From Desulfomonilia bacterium (lineage in GTDB: Bacteria > Desulfobacterota > Desulfomonilia > UBA1062), in NCBI GenBank assembly GCA_036567785.1, contig DATCTV010000043.1, forward strand, positions 1 through 64,000: DNA of 64,000 nt. The letters run 5' to 3'. The notes under the pieces are model-generated. The model did no database searches. It saw only the letters and a program-made list of their open reading frames with translations, and was not told the origin of the DNA. This document shows, one piece after another, positions 53,113-62,916 of this stretch (its first letter is position 1; each line of letters begins with the position of its first letter). Both the position numbers and the translations under genes were made by a program.

Positions 53113-54408
53113 TCAATTGTCCCTGAACCTGTATAAAATCTCGCCCGCATTCCTGACAACCAGCATATCCTCATTCTGTTCCCCAATCGGATTTCTGGGA
53201 TTTATCTCAAGTGGATTATAATAGTTCAGATTAATCTTTTTGCAGACAAGGGGGTGAATCCCTGTTGCAAGAGTAGCGTTTATACGGGGATGCTCCTTCC
53301 CTTCTTGATATGTCCCGTCAGGCTTTAAAAGTGTCGAATGTGCAAGAACCATCAAAGGATAGCCCTTATAATAATCCCACTTCTTCAGGAAAAAATCCCT
53401 CACATGATACCCTATTTTTTCCATGAGCATGCCGTGGGCAAAAGAAAGCCCCCTCACATGCGGGGCATAGATAATCAATTCCCCATCATCCTTTACGATC
53501 TGTTCAACCTTCTGCAGTCCCTTCACTCCGACCCAGAGATCGGGATAGCTTTTGGGCAGTACTGCAATCACTTTCGAATATCTCTTATCCGAATATACGA
53601 TATGCACCCGTAAGGACAGCTCAACCGCTTTTGTCCATGCCTCATCATGTTCACCGATAAAAAGACCGCTCACACCGTATTCCCTGACAACAGGGCAGAT
53701 ATACAGCTTGGATGCGGGAATGAATGAAGCCGCCCTGTCGATTATCCTCCTGACCGATGTGTCCCTAACCCCTAGAATATCCCGCCTCATATGCAACGCT
53801 CCAAGCCAGCTTATATAATTCATCACTTCCGGACTGCCGGTTCCTGAAAAGAAATATTTGTTGCCTCCTGAAAACCCGGCAAGTTCATGGGGCGAGACGG
53901 GACTTAGGACGATGATCATGTCATAATTGAGCACCTTTCGGTTCAGCCGCACAGGAAGTTCCGCCTTGAGCATACCCGATGTAAGACTGTCTGTTTCATC
54001 CTCGCTGATTGTCCCGAGAGTTGCATAATTTTCAGGAAGGTTCCACTGGTGAGTGAATATGTTCACATCCCTGTAGATGCCTTCTGCAAGCTGCCTTGGC
54101 GTAATGCCGAAGTGTTTGTTTATATCTTCACTGGACATGGGTGCATAAGTACCGGATGAAATCAGATAATCTATGGATTTGGCCTTTCCTGCAAGCCCTT
54201 CATGTATAAGCCTGAAGAAAAGAGGCATTGGCAGTATCCGGGTTGAGTCAGGGACGATAACAAGCACCTTTTGTCCCGTCATGTCCCACTTGGTGAAGGC
54301 CTGCTGAAGAAAATCCTCAATATCTTCGTTTGTCAGAAAAGCATCCATCAATCCTTTTCCGATAACCATGATTTCCTTTTGAAGAGATATTTTTCCTGTG
54401 TCAAGCAT
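53113..54408 (-). CDS. LarA-family (nickel-pincer lactate racemase-like) protein
   Basis: This 431-residue protein belongs to the LarA/DUF2088 family. Blocks are VLVIVPDSTRILPMP at the N-terminus, and SPHELAGFSGGNKYFF (about residues 174-189), with the His and Lys that bind the nickel-pincer cofactor in LarA. The GTHxPM block is GTYAPM here, so the position of one of two proposed catalytic histidines is Tyr. It would racemise or epimerise a 2-hydroxy acid if active. No larB, larC or larE is nearby. It is divergent from the next gene. Confidence 0.85.
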   Translation of the reverse strand: MLDTGKISLQKEIMVIGKGLMDAFLTNEDIEDFLQQAFTKWDMTGQKVLVIVPDSTRILPMPLFFRLIHEGLAGKAKSIDYLISSGTYAPMSSEDINKHFGITPRQLAEGIYRDVNIFTHQWNLPENYATLGTISEDETDSLTSGMLKAELPVRLNRKVLNYDMIIVLSPVSPHELAGFSGGNKYFFSGTGSPEVMNYISWLGALHMRRDILGVRDTSVRRIIDRAASFIPASKLYICPVVREYGVSGLFIGEHDEAWTKAVELSLRVHIVYSDKRYSKVIAVLPKSYPDLWVGVKGLQKVEQIVKDDGELIIYAPHVRGLSFAHGMLMEKIGYHVRDFFLKKWDYYKGYPLMVLAHSTLLKPDGTYQEGKEHPRINATLATGIHPLVCKKINLNYYNPLEINPRNPIGEQNEDMLVVRNAGEILYRFRDN

Positions 54409-54427
54409 TCTTTGGAAAAGTTGAACA

Positions 54428-55234
54428 TTGTTTTATTATGGACAAGATGACCATCCCGTGATAAATCGCTATCTCATGATTGATAAAAAAGTGATGAATC
54501 TTGACGGCCTTCCTCTTGATGCCCTGCCCGTTATCAGAGATTTTTCAGATGACGTGATTGCATCTGCAGGCCATGACCTCGAATCAATTGTCCTTTCAGG
54601 CAGCATCATTACACAGGACTATATACCGGGAATATCCGACATCAATCCTGTAATCGTGATGAAGAAGCTCGGCCAGGATTTTCTTGATTCGCTTGCCGGG
54701 TTCGGGAAAAAATACGGCAGAAAAAAAGTGCGTGCCCCTCTTGTTATCACAAACGAATATCTTGAACGCTCCATTGATGTCTTCCCGATCGAATTCCTGG
54801 AATTAAAACTCATCCACAAGACGATTTACGGCTCTGAAATCTTTTCCGGAATCAGTATAGAAAAACCCATGATAAGGATTCAATGCGAAAGGGAATTGAA
54901 GGCAAGACTTATCCAGCTGAGCAGGGGTTATATATCCGCTTCCGGCGATAAAGAGCTGCTGCTTGGCCTTATAATACAGTCATCATTGGGTTTTTATCCG
55001 CTCTTGAGGGCTATCCTTTTCATGGGAGGATATATAGTGCCGGTTGACAGGTCATCTGTCCTGAGTGCAATAGAATCACATTGCAGGGTCAGCCTCGATT
55101 GTATGAAACAGATTCAAACAATACGCTCACAGAAAAAACCATCCCTGAAAAGCGAAGAGATTCGCCTGCTTTTTAAAAAACTTTATGACCTGACACATGA
55201 GCTGTCGCTTATTGTTGATGAAACCTCGTGCTAA
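54428..55234 (+). CDS. Nucleotidyltransferase-fold protein of unknown function
   Basis: This 268-residue protein has a pol-beta-type NTase motif: LSGSIITQDYIPGISDIN (about residues 57-74), with the second metal Asp of the D-x-D replaced by Asn, and a later RSIDVFPIEF with the third acidic site. The C-terminal half is helical. The motif loss suggests reduced or altered activity. The start codon is unsure: TTG at 54428, or ATG at 54476 or 54494; none has a good ribosome site. It overlaps the next gene's start by 17 bases. Confidence 0.6.
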   Translation: MFYYGQDDHPVINRYLMIDKKVMNLDGLPLDALPVIRDFSDDVIASAGHDLESIVLSGSIITQDYIPGISDINPVIVMKKLGQDFLDSLAGFGKKYGRKKVRAPLVITNEYLERSIDVFPIEFLELKLIHKTIYGSEIFSGISIEKPMIRIQCERELKARLIQLSRGYISASGDKELLLGLIIQSSLGFYPLLRAILFMGGYIVPVDRSSVLSAIESHCRVSLDCMKQIQTIRSQKKPSLKSEEIRLLFKKLYDLTHELSLIVDETSC

Positions 55235-55988
55235 AAAGTTTTCATTCCTGGCTGTTCTTTCCATGCTGTTCATCCTTTCAGCAGCGGTTAAAGTTCCGGC
55301 TGTCGAAGGCCCGCCGGCGGATTATATCGAGGACAGGGCCGGTATAATAGACGCCTCTACAAAGGCCGGCCTTTCTTCCAGGCTTAAAGCGCTTGATCAG
55401 AAAACCGGGATACAGATGGTCGTGCTTACCGTTCCTTCTACAGAAGGGATACCCATTGAAGAATACTCGATAGAGCGTGCGCAGAAATGGGGTATCGGAC
55501 AGAAGGGAAAGGATAACGGCATACTCTTTGTTGTTGCCGTAAATGACAGAAAATACCGCATCGAAGTCGGATACGGTCTTGAATCAGTGATGCCCGACAG
55601 CCTTGCCGGGACAATAGGAAGACAGTACATGGTGCCTAAATTCAGGCAAGGCGACTTCTCGGGCGGGATCAACGATGCGGCAAACGCCGTAATCGGCACC
55701 GTAGCAAAGGCCTACGGCACCGAGGTCGAAGGGACCGCACCTGCTGAGCCTGTCCGTCAATCAAAAGGCAAAGTCAAATCCATTCCTTCTGCATTCCTTC
55801 TTATATTTGTAACCTTCATCGTTCTGAGCAGGATTTTTTCTCCATTCGGACGGCGTTCATTCGGAAGGCGCCACGGGGGAATCTGGATAGGAGGCGGTGG
55901 TTTCGGCGGTGGCGGCAGCTTCGGAGGCGGAGGTTTCAGCGGAGGCGGAGGCGGTTTCGGCGGAGGCGGCTCATCGGGCGGATGGTGA
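55218..55988 (+). CDS. TPM-domain (YgcG-family) membrane protein
   Basis: This 256-residue protein has a signal-like N-terminal helix, a TPM domain (about residues 35-165; IEDRAGIIDASTKAGL, KDNGILFVVAVNDRKYRIEV, GYGLESVMPDSLAG), a membrane helix (FLLIFVTFIVLSRIF) and a Gly-rich C-terminus. TPM proteins are linked to membrane protein quality control; the family's biochemical role is unsettled. A LemA gene follows, the usual partner. The start at 55218 lies within the end of the preceding gene. Confidence 0.87.
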   Translation: MKPRAKKFSFLAVLSMLFILSAAVKVPAVEGPPADYIEDRAGIIDASTKAGLSSRLKALDQKTGIQMVVLTVPSTEGIPIEEYSIERAQKWGIGQKGKDNGILFVVAVNDRKYRIEVGYGLESVMPDSLAGTIGRQYMVPKFRQGDFSGGINDAANAVIGTVAKAYGTEVEGTAPAEPVRQSKGKVKSIPSAFLLIFVTFIVLSRIFSPFGRRSFGRRHGGIWIGGGGFGGGGSFGGGGFSGGGGGFGGGGSSGGW

Positions 55989-56070
55989 ACAATAATTTGA
56001 GATTTGAAATTTGAGATTGAAGAACTTATTTAAAACAGATGATTTTTCAAATATTCAATATGGAGGAAGG

Positions 56071-56637
56071 ATGAAAAAGACACCAATCGTTGTCGGAATA
56101 ATCATCGGAATTGTTGTTATAATCGCCGGCTACTGCATCTCTCAGTACAACAAGGCCATCAGCCTTAATGAAGCCGTAAAAGCCCAGTGGGCGCAGGTTG
56201 AAACACAGCTCAAACGCCGGTTCGATCTTATTCCGAACCTGGTAGAGACTGTAAAAGGCTATGCCGCATATGAAAAAGGCGTGTTCGAATCACTGGCAAA
56301 TGCCCGCAAATCATATTTTTCGGCACAGACCATAAACGACAAAGCAAAGGCGGCAGGCGACTTCGAAGGTGCGATCTCCAGGCTCCTTATGCTGCAGGAG
56401 CGCTACCCTGAGCTGAAAGCGAACGAATCGTTCCTGAAGCTTCAGGACAGTCTCGAAGGCACTGAAAACCGCATTTCAGTCGAAAGAAAGCGTTACAACG
56501 ATGCAGTGAGAGCCCTCAATTCATATGTGAAATCTTTCCTGGGACGCTTTTTCGCCAATTGGGCAAACGTAAAAGAGGCCGAATATTTCGACATTCCTGA
56601 AGCCGAGAAGGCAGTACCGCAGGTAAAATTCAATTAA
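56071..56637 (+). CDS. lemA: LemA family protein
   Basis: This 188-residue protein has one N-terminal membrane helix (IVVGIIIGIVVIIAGYCI) and the LemA helical domain: QVETQLKRRFDLIPNLVETV, EKGVFESLANARKSYFSA, and RKRYNDAVRALNSYVKSF. It is membrane-anchored with an exposed helical bundle; function is unknown but coupled to TPM proteins. I start at 56071 behind GGAGGAAGG; the frame is open upstream without a ribosome site. Confidence 0.93.
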   Translation: MKKTPIVVGIIIGIVVIIAGYCISQYNKAISLNEAVKAQWAQVETQLKRRFDLIPNLVETVKGYAAYEKGVFESLANARKSYFSAQTINDKAKAAGDFEGAISRLLMLQERYPELKANESFLKLQDSLEGTENRISVERKRYNDAVRALNSYVKSFLGRFFANWANVKEAEYFDIPEAEKAVPQVKFN

Positions 56638-56645
56638 GAGAGGAA

Positions 56646-58151
56646 ATGCCTGAAAGTTTTTTAAGTTTCAATGACGTAAGCTTTACATATGACGCGCTTG
56701 CAGACATGCTCATATCGGGCATGTCCGCAAGTTTTCCCAACGGATGGACCGGCATCGTTGGCGCAAACGGTGTAGGGAAAAGCACCATTTTAAAACTCGC
56801 ATCAAATGAGCTTACACCCTTAAAAGGAAAAATAATCTCTCCGGGCACTGCGGTTTATTGCGCACAGAGGACCGATAAAGCACCTCCTGACCTTCCCGAC
56901 CTTATTATGTCGGCAGACAGTGCTTCCTGCAATTTAAGGCGCATCCTAGAGATAGGCGATGACTGGCCTGAACGCTGGGAAACTCTGAGCCATGGCGAGC
57001 GAAAACGCGCTCAGATTGCTGAAGCGCTGTGGCGTAAACCCGGCGTCCTTGCCCTTGACGAACCTACAAACCATATAGATATGGCGACTAGAGCCATGCT
57101 CATATCGTCTCTGTCCGGGTTTGGCGGCATAGGTTTGATCGTTAGCCATGACAGGGAGTTGCTCGATAAATTGTGTTCCAGGTGCCTCTTCGTCGATACG
57201 CCCAAATGTACAATGAGGCCGGGGAATTATTCTCTTGCCAGCGCACAGGAGAAAAAGGAGACCGAAGCAGCCTTAAGAAAAAAGGTGGCCGCAAAAGAAG
57301 CATATGCAAAGCTCAAGCGTGAGGCCTCATCGCGTATGAATGAGGCCAGAGCAGCGGACAGGAAACGCTCAAAACGAGGAATCGATAAAAAAGACCATGA
57401 CGCAAAATCGAAAATCAACCTTGCAAGGGTGACTGGCAAGGACGCCGTTGCGGGGAAGCTCCTGCGGCAGCTCGAAGGACGCCTCGATCAGGCAAAAAAA
57501 CTGGAACAATCAGTCAAGGTCAATAAAACCTATGACCTGGGCATATGGATCGAAGGCCTCAGATGCGAACGAGATTTCCTTTTCAGGATCAACTCTGGTG
57601 AAATACCCCTTGGAGCAGGAAGAAAGTTGTTTTTTCCGGACCTCGCCATGAGACCTGATGACAGGATTGCGGTATCAGGCATCAATGGCGCTGGCAAAAG
57701 TACTTTGATAAGACATGTCATCTCATGCTCATGTCTTCCTGAAGACAAGATCACCTACATTCCACAGGAGATCGACCTGAAAGATACAGGCAGGATAATG
57801 GATGAGGTGAAAAGGCTTCCTAGGGAAAGGCTCGGCCATGTAATGACCGTTGTGAGCTGTCTCGGGTCAAGGCCCGGAAGGCTTCTTGAAAGCACCGAAC
57901 CGAGCCCGGGAGAAACCAGAAAAATATTACTTTCTCTCGGCATATCCCGAAACCCCTGGCTCATAATTATGGACGAGCCCACAAACCACATGGACCTTCC
58001 TTCCATAACATGCCTTGAGGAGGCCCTCGCCGGATGTCCATGCGGATTGCTGCTCATTAGCCATGACAGGAGATTTCTTGACAGCCTGACTGAAAAAGAC
58101 TGGCGCATAATAAAAAATGCTTCGGGAGATTCCCGGCTGTTTATTGATTAG
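56646..58151 (+). CDS. ABC-F family ATPase
   Basis: This 501-residue soluble protein has two ABC domains. The first has Walker A VGANGVGKST (about residues 38-47), signature SHGERKRAQ and Walker B LALDEPTNHID. The second has SGINGAGKST, a divergent signature SPGETRKI and LIIMDEPTNHMD. A Lys-rich linker separates them. No membrane domain exists. ABC-F proteins act at the ribosome, some giving antibiotic resistance by target protection, others in translation control. Which role applies is unknown. It starts 8 bases after lemA. Confidence 0.9.
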   Translation: MPESFLSFNDVSFTYDALADMLISGMSASFPNGWTGIVGANGVGKSTILKLASNELTPLKGKIISPGTAVYCAQRTDKAPPDLPDLIMSADSASCNLRRILEIGDDWPERWETLSHGERKRAQIAEALWRKPGVLALDEPTNHIDMATRAMLISSLSGFGGIGLIVSHDRELLDKLCSRCLFVDTPKCTMRPGNYSLASAQEKKETEAALRKKVAAKEAYAKLKREASSRMNEARAADRKRSKRGIDKKDHDAKSKINLARVTGKDAVAGKLLRQLEGRLDQAKKLEQSVKVNKTYDLGIWIEGLRCERDFLFRINSGEIPLGAGRKLFFPDLAMRPDDRIAVSGINGAGKSTLIRHVISCSCLPEDKITYIPQEIDLKDTGRIMDEVKRLPRERLGHVMTVVSCLGSRPGRLLESTEPSPGETRKILLSLGISRNPWLIIMDEPTNHMDLPSITCLEEALAGCPCGLLLISHDRRFLDSLTEKDWRIIKNASGDSRLFID

Positions 58152-58189
58152 ATTGAGCACTTTTTTTTAAAGTGGAAGGAATGCCTGCC

Positions 58190-58510
58190 TCAGTAACCGT
58201 CCCACTGGGGGCACAGAGGTGAAGAACCTGGAGAATAAGAAGCGCAGACACCAGGCCTTGTCTCGTATATCATGCAGGTGCAGCCGTCTTCAGTCCTTTT
58301 GAGGAACTGGCATTCCCTGAAATACTCGCCGGTTGAGGTCATTATCCTGTCTCCGGCCCATATGGTTTCACCGTTTTCGGCAATATCAATGAGATCTTGC
58401 CTGTGCTCTCTTCTCCATCTGTTCAGATCATCTTCATTAACATATGCGAACATGCTCGTCCCGCAGCACTTGCCGCATCTTTTGCATTCCTTTTCCTGAA
58501 CCTGATGCAT
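58190..58510 (-). CDS. YkgJ-family cysteine-cluster protein
   Basis: This 106-residue protein has a CKRCGKCC motif near the N-terminus (about residues 9-16), and later Cys in RECQFLK, GCTCMIYETRPGVCASY and LCPQW. The pattern matches the YkgJ/UPF0153 family that likely binds a metal or iron-sulfur cluster. It may be read from the same promoter as the downstream gene set, or alone. Role unknown. Confidence 0.85.
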   Translation of the reverse strand: MHQVQEKECKRCGKCCGTSMFAYVNEDDLNRWRREHRQDLIDIAENGETIWAGDRIMTSTGEYFRECQFLKRTEDGCTCMIYETRPGVCASYSPGSSPLCPQWDGY

Positions 58511-58534
58511 CTTCCACCTTGACGATAATCTTCT

Positions 58535-59596
58535 TCAATCCTTCTTTCCGGCCATGAGTTTGAGGACCTTGCTTAAATCCTGCGACATCGTCTTTTTTGA
58601 GACAAGTATTGCGTCGCTGCCTTCAACTACGGCCATATCGTCGATTCCTATCAGGACAATCTTCTTACCGGAAGACCAGATCACATTGTTCGATGACTCG
58701 TAAGTAAAGGCATCGCCGTGGACTGCGTTGGCATGGGCATCCTTATCCAGAAGGCCAGTCACTGCACTCCATGAGCCCACATCGTTCCAGCCGAACGAGG
58801 CGGGAATAACACCTACGTTTTCCGCCTTTTCCATTATTGCAAAGTCTATGGAAATCGACTCACATGACGAGTAGAATTTCAAGATGTCTTCTTCCCTGAA
58901 ATCCGAATCAATAAGTTCCATTGTCTTCTCGTACAGCCCCGGAGCATTCTTTTCAATTTCACTTAGAATCGTGCCGACCTTCCATATAAACATGCCGGCG
59001 TTCCATAAAAAACCCCTTTTGATATACTCTCCGGCTGTTGATGCCTCCGGTTTTTCATGAAAATTCCCGACTTTCAGAAGCCTGAGCCCGCCATCCTCTT
59101 TCAGAGTGTTTTGTGGAGAGATATAGCCATATCCCGTTTCAGGCCGTGTCGGCATGATGCCTATGGTCAAAAGAATTCCCGGTTCATCATCAAGGCATTT
59201 GACGCCGAATGAAACGACCCTTCTGAACATATCGCTGTCCGAGATATCGTGATCAGACGGAAAAATGGCCATCACGGCATCCGGGGCCTGCTTCTCTATC
59301 CATGCTGCCGCAAAGGCCACGCACGGTGCGGTGTTTCTGCCAAAAGGCTCGACCAGAATATTCCCGGCCGGAATTTCATTAAGGTCTGAAGCAACCGCCG
59401 CAGAAACATCCCTGCCCGTGACACAGCAGATTTTTTCCGGGCTTGTCAGTGGCAGGATCCTGTCTACAGTAGTCCTTAAAAGGCTTTTCTCGCCATTGAA
59501 GGCAATTAGCTGCTTGGGCATCAAGGACGTTGAAACAGGCCACAGCCTTTCGCCCTTTCCTCCGGCCATGATTACTGCAAAGAGTTCCATTTTCAC
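58535..59596 (-). CDS. manC: Mannose-1-phosphate guanylyltransferase
   Basis: This 353-residue enzyme has the nucleotidyltransferase signature MAGGKGERLWPVS at the N-terminus, PFGRNTAPCVAFAAAW (about residues 83-98), the FPSDHDI loop, and ETGYGYI and FHEKP. It makes GDP-mannose from mannose-1-phosphate and GTP. Length fits the single-domain form without a fused phosphomannose isomerase. GDP-mannose feeds surface polysaccharide synthesis. It lies between the cysteine-cluster gene and carB without obvious coupling. Confidence 0.9.
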   Translation of the reverse strand: MKMELFAVIMAGGKGERLWPVSTSLMPKQLIAFNGEKSLLRTTVDRILPLTSPEKICCVTGRDVSAAVASDLNEIPAGNILVEPFGRNTAPCVAFAAAWIEKQAPDAVMAIFPSDHDISDSDMFRRVVSFGVKCLDDEPGILLTIGIMPTRPETGYGYISPQNTLKEDGGLRLLKVGNFHEKPEASTAGEYIKRGFLWNAGMFIWKVGTILSEIEKNAPGLYEKTMELIDSDFREEDILKFYSSCESISIDFAIMEKAENVGVIPASFGWNDVGSWSAVTGLLDKDAHANAVHGDAFTYESSNNVIWSSGKKIVLIGIDDMAVVEGSDAILVSKKTMSQDLSKVLKLMAGKKD

Positions 59597-59621
59597 CTCT
59601 GATAAGCCAATACCTTAACAG

Positions 59622-62600
59622 CTATTTTATTTCCCTATGATACTCCTGTATCGACTTCACTGCACCCCTTGATTTTCTGCAGGCCTCAATTCCCCTGGCG
59701 GCCGCTGTTGCCGCCGCCAGTGTCGTGATATAAGGTATCTTATATTTTATGGCGGCCTTCCTTATATAGGAATCGTCATATGTGCTCAATTTCCCTATCG
59801 GGGTGTTTATGATCAGGTTTATCTCTTTATTCATGATGGCATCGAGTATATTTGGTCTTCCCTCGTGCAGTTTCAGGATCGGAACGGATTTTATGCCGTT
59901 CTCGTTCAGCAGCCTGCTGGTGCCGTCAGTAGCAAGTATTTTAAATCCGAGCTTGTCAAACATTCCTGCGACATCGACCAAATACGGTCTGTCAAGAGTG
60001 GATACCGTTATAAGAACGGTACCTGACATCGGCAGCGTCTGACCGGCTGCTTCAAACGCCTTGTAGTAAGCTTCTCCGAAAGAGCCTGCCATGCCAAGCA
60101 CCTCTCCGGTGGAACGCATTTCGGGCCCCAGGACAGGGTCAACCTCGGGAAACATGTTGAACGGAAATACCGCCTCCTTCACCCCGAAATGCGGGAATTT
60201 TCTGTCATGCAGGTCAAAATCCTTCAGGGTCTTCCCCAGCATGATCTGGGTCGCCACTCTTGCCATCGGGATATTGCAAACCTTCGACACAAGCGGCACG
60301 GTCCGTGATGCCCTCGGGTTCGCCTCGAGCACATAAACCTTGTCATTGGCTATCGCATACTGCATGTTCATGAGCCCGACCACGCCAAGTTCGACCGCTA
60401 TTTTTCTAGTATATTCATAAATGGTATCAAGGTGTTTTTGCGGGATGCTTATCGGAGGAATAACGCATGCGGAATCACCCGAATGGACGCCTGCGAACTC
60501 TATATGCTCCATTACCGCCGGCACGAATGCACTTGTGCCGTCGGCTATTGCATCGGCCTCGGCCTCTATTGCGTTTTCCAGAAACTTGTCTATAAGTATC
60601 GGCCTTTCAGGGGTTACACCGCGGGCGGCAGAGACATAGGATTTAAGCATTTCCTCGTCATGGACTACTTCCATTCCGCGTCCGCCCAGTACATAGGAAG
60701 GCCTGACCATAAGCGGATAACCTATGCGGTCTGCAATTTGGAGGGCCTCGTCCATCGTGCTTGCCATACCGGACTCGGGCATGGGTATGCCCAGCCTTTC
60801 CATTACCTTCCTGAACCTGTCCCTGTCCTCGGCAAGATCGATGGCATCCGGAGTGGTGCCTAGTATCTTCACGCCCGCAGCAGCAAGCTCACTGGCAATG
60901 TTGAGCGGCGTCTGTCCGCCGAACTGCACGATGACGCCCTCGGGCTTCTCCTTCTCATAGATGGCCAGCACGTCTTCAACGGTTAATGGTTCGAAATAGA
61001 GCTTGTCCGATGTGTCATAGTCGGTGGATACCGTCTCGGGATTGCAGTTGACCATGATGGATTCAAGGCCCTCATCCCTGATGGCGAATGCCGCATGCAC
61101 ACAGCAGTAATCAAATTCAATGCCCTGCCCTATCCTGTTAGGACCGCCTCCCAGCACCATTATCTTCTTGCGGGTGCTGACGGGTACCGAGTCCGGGGCG
61201 TTATAAGTCGAATAGTAGTAGGCTGCATTCTCCACCCCGCTGACATTTACCCCTTCCCAGGCATGTACTATACCTAAAGTCTTTCTTTTATCCCTGATTT
61301 CAGGCTCGGGAACATCCAGCAGTTTTGAAAGATATTTATCTGCAAAGCCGTCTTTCTTGGCCCTGGCAAGGAGCTCATCAGGAATCATTCCGCCTCTGTA
61401 TTTCAGTATCTCCTCTTCGAGCTCCACCAGTTCCTTCATCTGAGAGATGAACCAGGGTTTGATATGAGTTCTCCTGTAAAGCTCTTCAACATCCGCGCCT
61501 TTTCTGAGCGCCTCATACATTATGAACTGCCGTTCGCTCGTTGCATAGCCGAGCATGCCCATCAGTTCATTAAGGCTTTTTGAATTGAAGTCTTTTGCAA
61601 AGCCCAGACCGTAACGGCCGATTTCCAGCGATCTTATTGATTTCAGGAAGGCCTCTTTATAATTCTTTCCCAGGCTCATAACCTCGCCCACGGCCCTCAT
61701 CTGTGTGCCCAGCTTATCCTCGACGCCTTTGAATTTTTCAAAAGCCCAGCGTGAGAACTTGACGACCACATAATCGCCCCACGGGATGTACTTGTCTAGC
61801 GTTCCTGCCCGCCAGTACGGAATCTCGTCAAGATTGAGGCCGCCAGCCAGTTTTGATGAAACAAGGGCGATCGGAAACCCGGTCGCCTTTGAGGCAAGGG
61901 CTGATGAGCGTGATGTCCTGGGGTTTATCTCGATGACCACCACCCTGCCCGTTTTTGGATCGTGTGCAAATTGTATGTTCGTGCCGCCGATTACCTCTAT
62001 AGCCTCAACGATATCGTATGAATATTTCTGAAGCCGTTTTTGCAGTTCTTCGGAAATCGTAAGCATGGGCGCCGTGCAGTAGGAATCGCCGGTATGGACA
62101 CCCATGGCATCGACGTTTTCAATAAAGCATACCGTGATCATGTTGTTCCTTGCATCGCGAACCACTTCAAGCTCAAGCTCTTCCCAGCCGAGAACCGACT
62201 CCTCGATAAGTATCTGCCCCACCATGCTCGCGGAAATTCCCCTTGCCGCCACGACCCTCAACTCTTCAACATTATAGACGAGGCCTCCGCCTGTACCTCC
62301 CATTGTATATGCAGGTCTGATCACCACAGGATAGCCAAGTCTTGCTGCTATCGACTCGGCTTCTTCAACAGAGTACGCAGGTTCGCTTGCCGGCATTTCA
62401 ATGCCCAGTCTGTTCATTGTTTCCTTGAAGGCTATCCTGTCCTCTCCGCGCTCGATTGCATCAAGCTCGACACCGATGACTCTGACCCCGTGCTTTTCAA
62501 GCACTCCGGCTTTTGCAAGTTCGGATGTCAGGTTCAAACCGGTCTGTCCGCCAAGATTAGGCAGAATCGCATCGGGTTTTTCCTTTTCAATGATCTCGGT

Positions 62601-62822
62601 CATCGTCTTAACGTTCAAGGGCTCGATATAAGTTATATCAGCCATTCCCGGGTCGGTCATGATAGTCGCCGGATTTGAATTCACCAGCATTATCTGATAC
62701 CCCAGACCTCTAAGGGCTTTGCACGCCTGTGTGCCCGAGTAATCGAATTCGCATGCCTGACCTATTATGATTGGACCTGAACCGATGATCATAACCTTGT
62801 TGATATCCGCCTTTTTGGGCAT
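59622..62822 (-). CDS. carB: Carbamoyl-phosphate synthase large subunit
   Basis: This 1066-residue enzyme has two homologous ATP-grasp halves (about residues 1-400 and 550-940), each with the carB repeat (MIIGSGPIIIGQACEFDYSG and VLGGGPNRIGQGIEFDYC). An oligomerisation domain lies between, and a C-terminal allosteric/MGS domain (KILATDGTSRLLNENG) follows. It uses ammonia from the small subunit, bicarbonate and 2 ATP to make carbamoyl phosphate for pyrimidine and arginine synthesis. carA is not adjacent. Confidence 0.98.
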   Translation of the reverse strand: MPKKADINKVMIIGSGPIIIGQACEFDYSGTQACKALRGLGYQIMLVNSNPATIMTDPGMADITYIEPLNVKTMTEIIEKEKPDAILPNLGGQTGLNLTSELAKAGVLEKHGVRVIGVELDAIERGEDRIAFKETMNRLGIEMPASEPAYSVEEAESIAARLGYPVVIRPAYTMGGTGGGLVYNVEELRVVAARGISASMVGQILIEESVLGWEELELEVVRDARNNMITVCFIENVDAMGVHTGDSYCTAPMLTISEELQKRLQKYSYDIVEAIEVIGGTNIQFAHDPKTGRVVVIEINPRTSRSSALASKATGFPIALVSSKLAGGLNLDEIPYWRAGTLDKYIPWGDYVVVKFSRWAFEKFKGVEDKLGTQMRAVGEVMSLGKNYKEAFLKSIRSLEIGRYGLGFAKDFNSKSLNELMGMLGYATSERQFIMYEALRKGADVEELYRRTHIKPWFISQMKELVELEEEILKYRGGMIPDELLARAKKDGFADKYLSKLLDVPEPEIRDKRKTLGIVHAWEGVNVSGVENAAYYYSTYNAPDSVPVSTRKKIMVLGGGPNRIGQGIEFDYCCVHAAFAIRDEGLESIMVNCNPETVSTDYDTSDKLYFEPLTVEDVLAIYEKEKPEGVIVQFGGQTPLNIASELAAAGVKILGTTPDAIDLAEDRDRFRKVMERLGIPMPESGMASTMDEALQIADRIGYPLMVRPSYVLGGRGMEVVHDEEMLKSYVSAARGVTPERPILIDKFLENAIEAEADAIADGTSAFVPAVMEHIEFAGVHSGDSACVIPPISIPQKHLDTIYEYTRKIAVELGVVGLMNMQYAIANDKVYVLEANPRASRTVPLVSKVCNIPMARVATQIMLGKTLKDFDLHDRKFPHFGVKEAVFPFNMFPEVDPVLGPEMRSTGEVLGMAGSFGEAYYKAFEAAGQTLPMSGTVLITVSTLDRPYLVDVAGMFDKLGFKILATDGTSRLLNENGIKSVPILKLHEGRPNILDAIMNKEINLIINTPIGKLSTYDDSYIRKAAIKYKIPYITTLAAATAAARGIEACRKSRGAVKSIQEYHREIK

Positions 62823-62916
62823 CTTGTTTCCTCCATGTGTCTTGAATTAAATTAAATGCATGTGAGATTACAGATAAGCCGGTAACCCAGTCAAGATAAA
62901 AGGAGTTTAATACGAC

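Noticed and set aside
58152-58189. CACTTT-T5-AAAGTG hairpin as terminator between the ABC-F and YkgJ-type genes
   Set aside because: The stem is only six A/T-rich pairs and too weak to call.
62040-62678. 212-codon plus-strand ORF inside carB
   Set aside because: It is the antisense shadow of the well conserved carB reading frame; its product resembles no protein family and it has no ribosome site.
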